Assembly (NCBI GenBank): GCA_002343455.1
Contig: DDSR01000172.1
Location: 1-9,643, forward strand
Direction of reading: 5' to 3'
Length of the DNA stretch: 9,643 nucleotides
Source of the DNA: Deltaproteobacteria bacterium UBA2385
GTDB taxonomy: Bacteria > Myxococcota_A > UBA796 > UBA2385
A model generated the notes under the pieces. It was given only the letters and a program-made list of their open reading frames with translations. It did no database searches and was not told where the DNA came from. Made by a program: the position numbers and the translations under genes. Positions 1 to 6,552 of this stretch are shown here, piece by piece. Numbering within the stretch: position 1 is the first letter of the stretch; every line of letters begins with the position of its first letter.

Positions 1-38
1 TCTCGGGAGTGAACGCCTTCACGACCGAGAATCGACCG

Positions 39-56
39 CGCCGGCTCAGGCCGGCG
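39..56 (-). terminator. GC hairpin at the lipoprotein stop codon, possible terminator
   Basis: Positions 39-45 and 50-56 are perfect 7-bp complementary arms (CGCCGGC and GCCGGCG) around the tetraloop TCAG. The stop codon of the minus-strand lipoprotein gene (46-48) sits at the top of the stem, in the loop. On the minus strand no run of U follows the stem, so it is not a classical intrinsic terminator. It could be an mRNA 3'-end stabiliser, or chance in GC-rich DNA. Nothing else is recognisable in positions 1-45. Confidence 0.3.
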
Positions 57-543
57 GCACACACCACGTCGAGCACCCATCCTCTCGCCGCTCCAGCGTC
101 GGAGCGAACCCCACTCCCGCAAGCGCGCAGGTGATCTCCCCCACCTCTACGCAGCCGTCCCCGCTGACCTCGGACGACCAGGCGTCGTGCTCGCCGTCGC
201 CGTCGACGTCGCTGGCGCCGACCCCGCGGAATGCCAGGCCGCAGACCTCCCACCCGCCCGATACGGTGGCCGCGCCTTCGGCAGTGTCATGCAGCCCCCA
301 GACCAGGACCTGCTCGCCCGAATCGTCGACCAGCTCGCCCAACAGCTCCGTCCGGACGGCGGCCTCGTTGGGGGTCCAGCTCACCTCCAACCAGCCGCAG
401 CTCGCGCCATCGGTCTCGTCGGCTACCGGATCGGCCTCCGTGGTCGGGCTCACCACCCCGGTGTCCTCCAGCAGCGGCTCGACGGTCTCGAAGCCTTGCA
501 GGCCCCACGAGCCGCAGCCCGCGATGAAGATGAACAGGCTCAT
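46..543 (-). CDS. Small predicted lipoprotein with a DxDGDG motif, paralogue of its neighbour
   Basis: This is a 165-aa predicted exported lipoprotein of unknown function. The N-terminus is a very short hydrophobic stretch ending in the lipobox-like FIAGC (Cys10), with no Lys or Arg before it. An acidic, low-complexity linker follows (about residues 20-48), then a small Cys- and Trp-containing domain. Residues 112-120 read DVDGDGEHD and are followed by AW; the acidic spacing resembles Ca2+-binding loops of the EF-hand, dockerin or thrombospondin type-3 kind, but calcium binding is inference. Seven Cys after the lipobox Cys suggest disulfides outside the cytoplasm. The ATG at 543 is preceded on the minus strand by GGAG at 7-nt spacing, which supports this start. 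The gene begins 4 bp after the stop of its paralogue, so the two are probably cotranscribed. Shared features are the WEVC/FEVC-AFRG-G-D-GDG-DAW block. Confidence 0.75.
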   Translation of the reverse strand: MSLFIFIAGCGSWGLQGFETVEPLLEDTGVVSPTTEADPVADETDGASCGWLEVSWTPNEAAVRTELLGELVDDSGEQVLVWGLHDTAEGAATVSGGWEVCGLAFRGVGASDVDGDGEHDAWSSEVSGDGCVEVGEITCALAGVGFAPTLERREDGCSTWCVPPA

Positions 544-547
544 ATCG

Positions 548-1042
548 TTACTCCAGCTCGGTTTGAGGGAAGGTCGCCAGCACCCCGCAGCCGTCCGAGG
601 TCGGATCCGGAACCAGCGCGAGGTCGGCAGCCCGACCGTCGACGCGGAACTCCACCTCTCCGGTCATCGCGAAGTCGCCCGTGGCTTGCAGGGTGCAGGT
701 CCATGCATCGTCAACTCCGTCCCCTTCCAGGTCGGCGATGCCCGTCCCGCGGAAGGCCGCTCCTTCGCAGACCTCGAACTCCGCCTCGACGGTGCTGTCG
801 TAAAGCGGATCGCTCCAGGAACTCCAGGGCACAAGGACCTCGCCGTCCGCGCTCTGGATCTCCCCTTCCACGTGCAGCCATCCCGCCAGGGGGGCTCTCC
901 AGGTGAAGGTGGCCACGGCGCAGGGGGCCGTCCCCTCCTCTGGGGGGGACTCCCCCGTGTCGAAGGCCTCCTCCTCTGTCGGGTATTCGGTGATGCGGTG
1001 GAGCGAGCTGTCCATGCAGGCGATGATCAGGAGCAGGGTCAT
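548..1042 (-). CDS. Small predicted lipoprotein with a DxEGDG motif, first gene of the minus-strand pair
   Basis: This is a 164-aa predicted lipoprotein of unknown function. It begins MTLLLIIAC, a signal peptide of only eight residues before the lipobox Cys9, again without a positively charged n-region. An acidic linker rich in Glu, Thr and Pro (about residues 18-38) follows, then a domain homologous to that of the downstream gene: FEVC, AFRGTG, and DLEGDGVDDAW at 104-114. The frame stays open upstream to 1294, but the start at 1042 is preferred because a GGAGG Shine-Dalgarno lies 5 nt before it and because it places the lipobox at the N-terminus. The longer version would bury the hydrophobic segment after about 84 charged residues. 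It is divergent from the cmr operon and is not obviously connected to it. No enzymatic motif is visible. Confidence 0.72.
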   Translation of the reverse strand: MTLLLIIACMDSSLHRITEYPTEEEAFDTGESPPEEGTAPCAVATFTWRAPLAGWLHVEGEIQSADGEVLVPWSSWSDPLYDSTVEAEFEVCEGAAFRGTGIADLEGDGVDDAWTCTLQATGDFAMTGEVEFRVDGRAADLALVPDPTSDGCGVLATFPQTELE

Positions 1043-1129
1043 GGGGGCCTCCGGGCTTGGGGTTCGGCTCAGAGACGCGGGGAGGGGCCCTTGGCGGACA
1101 GCGGGGTGGGAGGATTCTTTCGGTTGACG

Positions 1130-1207
1130 CCGCTCCCCCCGAAGGACACCGGGGGCGAAGCGGGCTGTTTCAGGATCTGAAAACACAATTTCTTCCTCGT
1201 CGCCCCC
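1130..1207 (+). promoter_or_regulatory. Two mutually exclusive GC hairpins in the possible cmr leader
   Basis: CCGCT plus CCCCCG (1130-1141) can pair with CGGGGG plus AGCGG (1150-1163), forming a bulged hairpin of 11 bp. GGGGGCGA (1151-1158) is also perfectly complementary to TCGCCCCC (1200-1207). The two structures share the same G-run, so only one can form at a time. If cmr transcription starts upstream of 1130, this geometry would allow alternative leader folds. No leader peptide or U-tract was found, and G/C runs pair easily by chance in such DNA. Confidence 0.18.
1168..1182. promoter_or_regulatory. Inverted repeat TTTCAG-GAT-CTGAAA, candidate operator
   Basis: The arms TTTCAG (1168-1173) and CTGAAA (1177-1182) are perfect reverse complements around a 3-bp spacer. 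The site lies in the only AT-rich patch of the divergent intergenic region, about 157 bp upstream of the cmr2 start. A symmetric site suits a dimeric helix-turn-helix protein, and the last gene of the operon encodes a protein with a Fis-type HTH, so autoregulation is conceivable. A single 6-bp-arm dyad can arise by chance, and no second copy was seen in the other intergenic regions, so the assignment is tentative. Confidence 0.3.
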
Positions 1208-1338
1208 AAAACGACTCGACTCTGCTACCAAGGGCCGTCCACCATCCGCGCACCAAGAATGAACGTCCTCCCCACGCTTCTCTCCATCATCCAATGCACG
1301 CCAGGCGCTCTTGAGCCTCCGACCGGAGTCACACCCTG

Positions 1339-3099
1339 ATGTCCACGCAGCACCTGCTCTTGATCAGCCTCGGTCCGATCCAGGACTTCATCGCCAGCGC
1401 GCGTCGCTGTCAGGATCTGTGGTTCGGGTCGTGGTTGCTGTCTGAGCTGGCGCGTGTGACCGCCGAAGCCGTCCAGCAGACGGGAACCACGGTGATCTTC
1501 CCCGCGGGCCTGGCAGCCAACGCAGACCGACCTGGCGTCGCGAACCTGGTCTTGGCCCTTGTCGAGGGAGACCCAGCCGAAATCGCTCGTCAGGCCGACA
1601 AGGCGATGCGTGCGCGGCTCAGCCAGGTCGCGACGGTCGCCTGGAAGGATGTCCCTCCCCGGTGGTTCAAGAGATCGACGGCTCTTGCCCAGCTCGACGA
1701 GCTGATGGAGCTGAGCTGGGTCTGCGTCCCGTCAACCGGCGAATACGAGGCCGATCGCGAGAAGCTCTACGGCCGCATGGCGGCCCTGAAGAACACCCGA
1801 CTCTGGACCCAACCCACCTGGGACAGCGGGGTCGGCGTCCCAAAGAGCAGCTTGGACGGCGAGCGTGAAAGCGTAATCGACGAGGCGGTCTTCAAGGCGT
1901 TGACCGCAGAGCAGCGCCGACGCGCGTTTGGTCTCAAGGGCGCCGAGCGCCTCTGCGGTGTCGGTCTGCTCAAACGCAAGGGCGTGGACGACGCCGACAT
2001 TTTCGAGAGCAAGCCGCCATTCCACAGCACCTCTCACCTCGCCATGGTGCCGACGATCGAGCGGCTGAGCTCGGCGAAATCTCGAGTCCAGGTCTACCTG
2101 GAGGACTTGGAGACCCTTGGCCTGCCCCTGAACCGCTTTGAGGTGGGCGAAGGAGGCCCGCCGACCCTGAACGGCTACGACGGCGTACTCCTGATGGAGA
2201 GCCGGCTCGAGGATCACTTCACGACCGAAGCCCCCGGCTTCGCGGAGAGGTCCAAGGCCGAGAGGGACGTAACCCTGACACATGCCAAGAGTGCACTGCG
2301 CAAGCTCCTGAAGAACCGGATCCCCTGCCCGTACTATGCATTCCTCCTTGCTGATGGCGACAACATGGGCAAGGCGATTGACGGCATCAACAGCATCGAG
2401 GGCCACCTGGCCCTGGGCAAGGCCCTCAACACCTTTGCTTCGGACTGCCGCCCGATCGTCGAGAAGCACCACGGATCGCTCATCTTTGCAGGGGGCGACG
2501 ATGTACTGGCCCTCCTGCCCCTGCACACCGCGGTCGCCTGCGCCCGCGAGCTGCGTGAGCGATTCATCCAGGTCGGCCACGGCACCTCTCTCTCCGTCGG
2601 CCTGGGATTCAGTCACTGCCGCGAGCCGATGTCCGAGGCCCGGGCCCTGGCGAAACGCGCCGAAGGCCTCGCCAAGGCGCACCCCGGCAAAGACGCGCTG
2701 GGCATCATCGTCGCCAAGCGCAGCGGCGGCGATCTCAGCCTGGTGGGCGGCTGGTCCGACTCGCATGCGCTCGATGAGCGGATCGAGAAGTGGATCGAGA
2801 TACTGGACGCGGAGGGCCTGGCCGCGAAAGCTGCCCACGACCTCGAAGAGGTCGCCGCCCACTACGACGACGTACCGGACAAGGCCGCAAGAGCCGACGA
2901 AATCATCTCCCTTGCTCGGCAGGTGCTGAGCCGCAAGCGGGCACGGGGCGGCGAGGCGATGGACACTGAACTCCATCAGCTCCTCAGGTCGCGCATCGGC
3001 GGCGAGGACCCGGCAGCCCGCGTCCGAGAGCTGTCCGTCGAACTCCAGGTCGCGCGTCAACTGCACAAGGCCCACCTCGACGCTGCGGAGCGCACATGA
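1339..3099 (+). CDS. cmr2: Cas10/Cmr2 with intact GGDD cyclase motif but no HD nuclease domain
   Basis: This is the large subunit of a type III-B complex, predicted to make cyclic oligoadenylates from ATP when target RNA is bound. At 586 aa it is shorter than usual for Cmr2 (roughly 800-1000 aa). The protein begins directly in the first palm-like domain: LISLGPIQDFIASARRCQDL (residues 8-27) is the Cmr2 signature that normally follows about 200 residues of HD domain. The second palm has DGDNMGK (339-345) and GGDD (385-388, bases 2491-2502), followed by the expected SLSVGLGFSH strand-helix region (417-426). A helical C-terminal region spans about 470-586. The zinc-ribbon CxxC pairs usual in Cmr2 are missing; the matching region reads KSSLDGERESV (169-179). 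The ATG has GGAG 10 nt upstream, and TGA at 1312-1314 in the same frame excludes a longer product. It is first in the operon and overlaps cmr3 by ATGA. Single-stranded DNase activity is therefore not expected from this protein. Confidence 0.96.
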   Translation: MSTQHLLLISLGPIQDFIASARRCQDLWFGSWLLSELARVTAEAVQQTGTTVIFPAGLAANADRPGVANLVLALVEGDPAEIARQADKAMRARLSQVATVAWKDVPPRWFKRSTALAQLDELMELSWVCVPSTGEYEADREKLYGRMAALKNTRLWTQPTWDSGVGVPKSSLDGERESVIDEAVFKALTAEQRRRAFGLKGAERLCGVGLLKRKGVDDADIFESKPPFHSTSHLAMVPTIERLSSAKSRVQVYLEDLETLGLPLNRFEVGEGGPPTLNGYDGVLLMESRLEDHFTTEAPGFAERSKAERDVTLTHAKSALRKLLKNRIPCPYYAFLLADGDNMGKAIDGINSIEGHLALGKALNTFASDCRPIVEKHHGSLIFAGGDDVLALLPLHTAVACARELRERFIQVGHGTSLSVGLGFSHCREPMSEARALAKRAEGLAKAHPGKDALGIIVAKRSGGDLSLVGGWSDSHALDERIEKWIEILDAEGLAAKAAHDLEEVAAHYDDVPDKAARADEIISLARQVLSRKRARGGEAMDTELHQLLRSRIGGEDPAARVRELSVELQVARQLHKAHLDAAERT

Positions 3100-4151
3100 G
3101 CTGGTACACCCTCGAACCGCGGGACCCGCTGATGGTACGCGACGGGCGGCCCTTCGGTCTGGACACCGACGGCGCCCGATCCCTGGACTTCCCTCCGCCG
3201 TCGGTGACGGCCGGGGCGGTCCGGACCCGGCTCTGGCGGGCGCGGGCGGCCACGGGCGCTCCTCTCACGGAGACCAGCGCCAAGGCCATCGCCGTCCGCG
3301 GGCCCCTCCTCTGCAGCCTGGACCCCGAGCACACCCTCTGGCTGCCGCGACCCTTGGACGCCGTGCAGGTGGAGGGTACCCGCTTTCGCCTCCAGCCTGG
3401 CCAGGCCTGGGAGCCCGGGACCAGCAGCCTCCCAAGGGCCCTGCGCCCGATCGAACCGGCCGTGGCGCTGCCCAAGGGCAAGGTCAATCCAGCCTCCGCC
3501 TTCTGGAGCCGCTCGCTGCTTCAATCGTGGCTGGCCGATCCCCCTGCCTCCTCGGACGCACCCCAGGCGACGGCGACCCGACCCACGCTCGTTCATGAGC
3601 GGCGAACCCACCTCGCCATCGATCCCGACACACGGACGGGCGAGGATGGCAAGCTCTACCAAACCGACGGGCTCGTCTTCCGGCGAGGCGATGGGGCACA
3701 GACCGAGCGGCTCGCCCTGATGCTGAGCTGCGCCGAGCCCGATCTCGCACCAGGCCTCGTCACGCTCGGGGGCGAAAGACGCCTCTCTATTCTTGGTCGC
3801 TCTACCAATGACCCTCGCTGGCCCGCGCCGGCGATCACCGGAACACGGGCGCGGGTGATCCTGCTCACCCCGGCCGTCTTCGACGAGGGAGCCATCCCGG
3901 CCACCATCGGCGGGGCCAGGGTCGTCGCGGCGGCGGTGGGTCGCGGCTCCTGGCTCTCGGGCTGGGACATGAAGGCTGGTGGGCCCAAGAAGAGCCGTCG
4001 GCTCGCGCCGGTTGGCAGCGTGTACTGGGTGGAGCTGGGCATGCTCGACCCAAGCTCGTGGGTCAAGCACGTCCACTTCCAGGAGATCTCGTCCAACGAG
4101 CAGGATCGACGTGACGGATTCGGCCTCGCGGCCGTGGGGGTGTGGGCATGA
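3096..4151 (+). CDS. cmr3: Type III-B effector subunit Cmr3 (RAMP, Cas5-like)
   Basis: Cmr3 caps the foot of the Cmr complex, binding Cas10 and the 5' handle of the crRNA. The 351-aa protein starts with YTLEPRDPLMVRDGRPF (4-20), the family's typical N-terminus, followed by FPPPSVTAGAVRTRLW (32-47). The conserved central block ERRTHLAIDPDTRTGEDGKL (168-187) continues with YQTDGLVF, as in other Cmr3 proteins. The glycine-rich RAMP loop is present near the C-terminus (DGFGLAAVGVW). The start codon overlaps the cmr2 stop (ATGA at 3096-3099), with GGAG 5 nt upstream, so translational coupling is likely. No damage or unusual insertion is visible. Confidence 0.95.
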   Translation: MSWYTLEPRDPLMVRDGRPFGLDTDGARSLDFPPPSVTAGAVRTRLWRARAATGAPLTETSAKAIAVRGPLLCSLDPEHTLWLPRPLDAVQVEGTRFRLQPGQAWEPGTSSLPRALRPIEPAVALPKGKVNPASAFWSRSLLQSWLADPPASSDAPQATATRPTLVHERRTHLAIDPDTRTGEDGKLYQTDGLVFRRGDGAQTERLALMLSCAEPDLAPGLVTLGGERRLSILGRSTNDPRWPAPAITGTRARVILLTPAVFDEGAIPATIGGARVVAAAVGRGSWLSGWDMKAGGPKKSRRLAPVGSVYWVELGMLDPSSWVKHVHFQEISSNEQDRRDGFGLAAVGVWA

Positions 4152-5317
4152 GCCGCCGTACCGAGCTGAAGCCGAGCATTGGGGTCACCCCTCAGGCGGA
4201 CCCGTTCACGTTCACCTCGACCCTGGAGTTCATCACGCCGATGTTCGGCGGCGGCGTGCGGCTCAACGCCGAAAACCCGCATCTGAAAGAAGCGGACTCC
4301 GTCACGCCGGTCCGCGGGGCGGCCGTGCGCGGTGCTCTGCGGGAGTGGTGGAGGCGGGTCTGTTGCGAGGGGGTGCCTCTGGCCGAAATGAAGAGGCGCG
4401 AGGAGCGGCTGTGGGGCTGGGCCAGTACGAAGGGGCTGGTGAGCATCGCGGTCACCAGCGCGCTCACGCCAAGGCCGGTTGGCTATACAGGCTTGGATCT
4501 GGACCGCAAGTATGGAGCCTTTCCCCTACAACCCGCACAGGGGGGCCCGAATCCGGGATCCCTGATCTCGTTCCAGGGCACCTTCTCCGTGACCATCTCC
4601 ATGGACGGAGGTCGGGCGATGACGGACTCTGCCGCACTCTGGGTGGAAATCCAGCGCACCTGGCTGGCCTTCGTCAGCTTCGGCGGACTGGGGGGCCGTA
4701 CCCGACGAGGCTTCGGCGCGATCCGAGTGGTGGACACGGGTGCGACAGGGCTCGACGAGGCCGTGGCATCGCTTGGCTGGAAGACCCGCCTGGTCAAACG
4801 CAGCGCGAGGTCTGCCGAGGATGCTCACAAACAAGCGCTCGGCCGCCTCCGCTCCTTCAGGCAGTTTCGCACCGGACCACGGGGGCGAAGCCGATGGCCA
4901 GAGCCCGATGAGATCCGAAAGCTAACCAATCGGATCCCTCCCGCACACGCGAAACCAATCGTCGTGGTACCGAAGTTTCCCCGTGCCGCCTTTGGGATGC
5001 CGATCATCTTTCACTTCATGGGGACTGGCGAACCGGGCGACCAGTCCCTTCAGCCCAGGGGCAAAGAGCGCCTCGCCTCACCCTTGATCCTCCGCCCCTT
5101 CGTCGAACCCGATGGCTCAGCCTACGCGGTCTGCCTGCGCCTGCCGGGCCGCGATCGCCTCGCAGAACTCCTCGGCGACCTCACGCTTGGCAACACCTCA
5201 GTCTCCGGGCGGCTGACTGCCGCTGAAAAATCCAAGATTGAACCGCTGAGATCGACGCATCCATCGGCCGACCTCGACGCGGTCTACCAACCCTTCTTCG
5301 ACCACTTCCAGAAGTGA
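4148..5317 (+). CDS. cmr1: Type III-B effector subunit Cmr1 (RAMP)
   Basis: Cmr1 sits at the head of the complex near the crRNA 3' end. The 389-aa protein shows FTSTLEFITPMFGGGVRLNA (about 20-39), then PVRGAAVRGALREWWR (about 54-69), the family's signature for the first RAMP domain. FGGLGGRTRRGFGAIRV is the glycine-rich loop that ends this domain at about 175-191. A second RAMP-like half follows, with the AFGMPIIFHF and LASPLILRPF segments. I chose the ATG at 4148, which overlaps the cmr3 stop in the same ATGA arrangement used elsewhere in this operon; a GTG two codons earlier (4142) is possible. Its place between cmr3 and cmr4, rather than first, is a less common gene order. The stop is followed after 7 nt by cmr4. 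Confidence 0.93.
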   Translation: MSRRTELKPSIGVTPQADPFTFTSTLEFITPMFGGGVRLNAENPHLKEADSVTPVRGAAVRGALREWWRRVCCEGVPLAEMKRREERLWGWASTKGLVSIAVTSALTPRPVGYTGLDLDRKYGAFPLQPAQGGPNPGSLISFQGTFSVTISMDGGRAMTDSAALWVEIQRTWLAFVSFGGLGGRTRRGFGAIRVVDTGATGLDEAVASLGWKTRLVKRSARSAEDAHKQALGRLRSFRQFRTGPRGRSRWPEPDEIRKLTNRIPPAHAKPIVVVPKFPRAAFGMPIIFHFMGTGEPGDQSLQPRGKERLASPLILRPFVEPDGSAYAVCLRLPGRDRLAELLGDLTLGNTSVSGRLTAAEKSKIEPLRSTHPSADLDAVYQPFFDHFQK

Positions 5318-5324
5318 GCCCCCC

Positions 5325-6194
5325 ATGACCACTACCCGCCTCCTCATCGTCCACGCCCGCTCGCCGCTGCACGCCGGTACCGGCCAGGCTACCGCCGCGG
5401 TCGACCTGCCCATCGCCCGTGATCGCGCCACCGGCCTGCCCTTGCTGCCCGGCAGCTCCTTGAAGGGCGCCCTACGCGCCCGCTCTCGACAGCTCCTCAA
5501 CGGCGAGACCATCAAGCTGTTCGGTCCCGAGACCGACAACGCCAGTGTCCACTCCGGCGCGATCTGCTTCACCGACGCGCGCCTGCTGTTGCTCCCGGTG
5601 CGTTCGGTCGCGGGCACCTTCGCCTGGATCACGAGCCCGCTGCTGCTGGCGCAGCTCGCCCGCGAGGCCGCGCTGGCGGGCTACACGGATCTGCCGCCCC
5701 TGCCGGCCCCAGGCAAACAGTCCGCCATGACGGTCGAGGGCAGCCTGCTGCATGTGGGTGAGACCGTCATCCTGGAGGAGTTTGACCTCGGCCGGCAGCC
5801 GGGCGCCGAGAAGTGGGCCAAGGTCCTGGCGCCGATGGTTTTCGCGGACCCGACCTGGCAGGACCTCCTTCAGAAGCGCTTGTGCATCGTGAGTGACGAC
5901 GTGATGAGCTTCCTTGCCCTTCACGCTACCGAGATAGTCACCCGGGTCAGCATCAACCCCGAGACGGGGACCGCCTTGGGTGGCCAGCTCTGGACGGAGG
6001 AGAACCTGCCCGCCGAGAGCGTGCTGCTCGGCCTGGTCGAGGAGCAGGCACCCGAGCGTCACCGTCCGGGAGCGGCTGGCGAGTATCTTGATCGGATCAC
6101 CAAAGAACTTCTGTCGCAGCCCATCCAGCTTGGCGGAAAGGCCACCGTGGGCCGTGGCCGCTGCACCCTGCGGCTGATTCACGGAGGGCACTGA
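5325..6194 (+). CDS. cmr4: Type III-B backbone subunit and target-RNA nuclease Cmr4 (Cas7-like)
   Basis: Cmr4 polymerises along the crRNA and cuts bound target RNA at regular 6-nt intervals. The 289-aa protein has HARSPLHAGTGQATAAVDLP (10-29), then GLPLLPGSSLKGALRAR (37-53), the hallmark Cas7-type Cmr4 N-terminus. D27 in AVDLPIAR matches the Asp known to be essential for target-RNA cleavage in characterised Cmr4 proteins, so cleavage is predicted intact. The C-terminal IQLGGKATVGRG is the glycine-rich RAMP loop. In type III systems target cleavage also ends cyclic-oligoadenylate signalling, so this subunit probably sets signal duration. The gene follows cmr1 by 7 nt and precedes cmr5 by 1 nt. 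Confidence 0.97.
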   Translation: MTTTRLLIVHARSPLHAGTGQATAAVDLPIARDRATGLPLLPGSSLKGALRARSRQLLNGETIKLFGPETDNASVHSGAICFTDARLLLLPVRSVAGTFAWITSPLLLAQLAREAALAGYTDLPPLPAPGKQSAMTVEGSLLHVGETVILEEFDLGRQPGAEKWAKVLAPMVFADPTWQDLLQKRLCIVSDDVMSFLALHATEIVTRVSINPETGTALGGQLWTEENLPAESVLLGLVEEQAPERHRPGAAGEYLDRITKELLSQPIQLGGKATVGRGRCTLRLIHGGH

Positions 6195-6195
6195 G

Positions 6196-6552
6196 ATGAA
6201 GACCCGCGCACAGGACTGGTCCCGCGTCGCCTACGCGTGCGTCTCCGCCGAAAAGGACGGCCAGGGGGAAGGTAAGTACCGGACCTCCTGCCACAAGATG
6301 CCTGGCCTCATCCACCAGAGCGGAGCCTTGCAGGCCCTCGTCTTTCAGGTCGCCCGCGACGAGCACGGCTCGCGCTACGTCGATCACCTCGCCCGTGCCT
6401 TGTTTCAGGATAGCAAGGCCGATCACGCGGCCCTGATAAAGAAGGCGCAAGAGCTCGAACTCGGCCCCTACATGGCCTTCACGCGAGATCTGGCCGAGAT
6501 CGCACAGTGGTTCCGACGCTTCGCCCAGATCGAGCTAAAGGGGGATGAGTGA
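6196..6552 (+). CDS. cmr5: Type III-B small subunit Cmr5
   Basis: Cmr5 is the small all-helical subunit that lines the minor filament next to Cmr4 and helps hold target RNA. The product is 118 aa, within the usual family size. Recognisable features are the N-terminal RAQDWSRVAYACV helix, the YRTSCHKMPGLIHQSGALQA block (about 28-47), and the C-terminal helix TRDLAEIAQWFRRFAQIEL. The start ATG follows the cmr4 stop by one base, with GGAGGG 7 nt upstream. The end overlaps the first candidate start of cmr6. No nuclease motif is present, as expected. Confidence 0.93.
   Translation: MKTRAQDWSRVAYACVSAEKDGQGEGKYRTSCHKMPGLIHQSGALQALVFQVARDEHGSRYVDHLARALFQDSKADHAALIKKAQELELGPYMAFTRDLAEIAQWFRRFAQIELKGDE

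Larger units (their letters stand above)
1043..1338. other. Intergenic region between divergent lipoprotein and cmr transcription units
   Basis: This 296-bp stretch should contain the start regions of both divergent units. I see no convincing gene and no convincing sigma-70 promoter. A TTGACG hexamer lies at 1124-1129 but has no -10 match at the expected distance. The only AT-rich patch is around 1167-1193, the natural place for a promoter or operator, and it contains the TTTCAG-GAT-CTGAAA dyad listed separately. GC-rich inverted repeats flank it (1130-1163 and 1151-1158/1200-1207). The operon's ribosome-binding site GGAG is at 1325-1328. An in-frame TGA at 1312-1314 stops any upstream extension of cmr2. 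Confidence 0.6.

Noticed and set aside
1124..1129. TTGACG hexamer as the -35 box of a cmr promoter
   Set aside because: No acceptable -10 hexamer at 16-18 bp; the downstream sequence is GC-rich and part of a hairpin.
131..1180. Long plus-strand open frame of 349 codons across the lipoprotein region, with others overlapping
   Set aside because: It is antisense to two genes with lipoboxes, ribosome-binding sites and mutual homology. The translation is low-complexity Ser/Pro/Arg-rich with no domain, as expected for a shadow frame in GC-rich DNA.
1057..1314. Plus-strand open frame of 85 codons just upstream of cmr2, considered as a possible separated HD-domain remnant
   Set aside because: No His-Asp motif and no helical HD-like pattern; the translation is Arg/Pro/His-rich and contains the non-coding inverted repeats.
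1732..3075. Minus-strand open frame of 447 codons opposite cmr2
   Set aside because: The plus strand encodes a full Cas10 with conserved motifs here. The antisense translation shows no recognisable family.
4142..4147. GTG codon at 4142 as an alternative cmr1 start
   Set aside because: It would add only Met-Gly. The ATG at 4148 matches the ATGA overlap seen at the cmr2/cmr3 and cmr6/CARF junctions.
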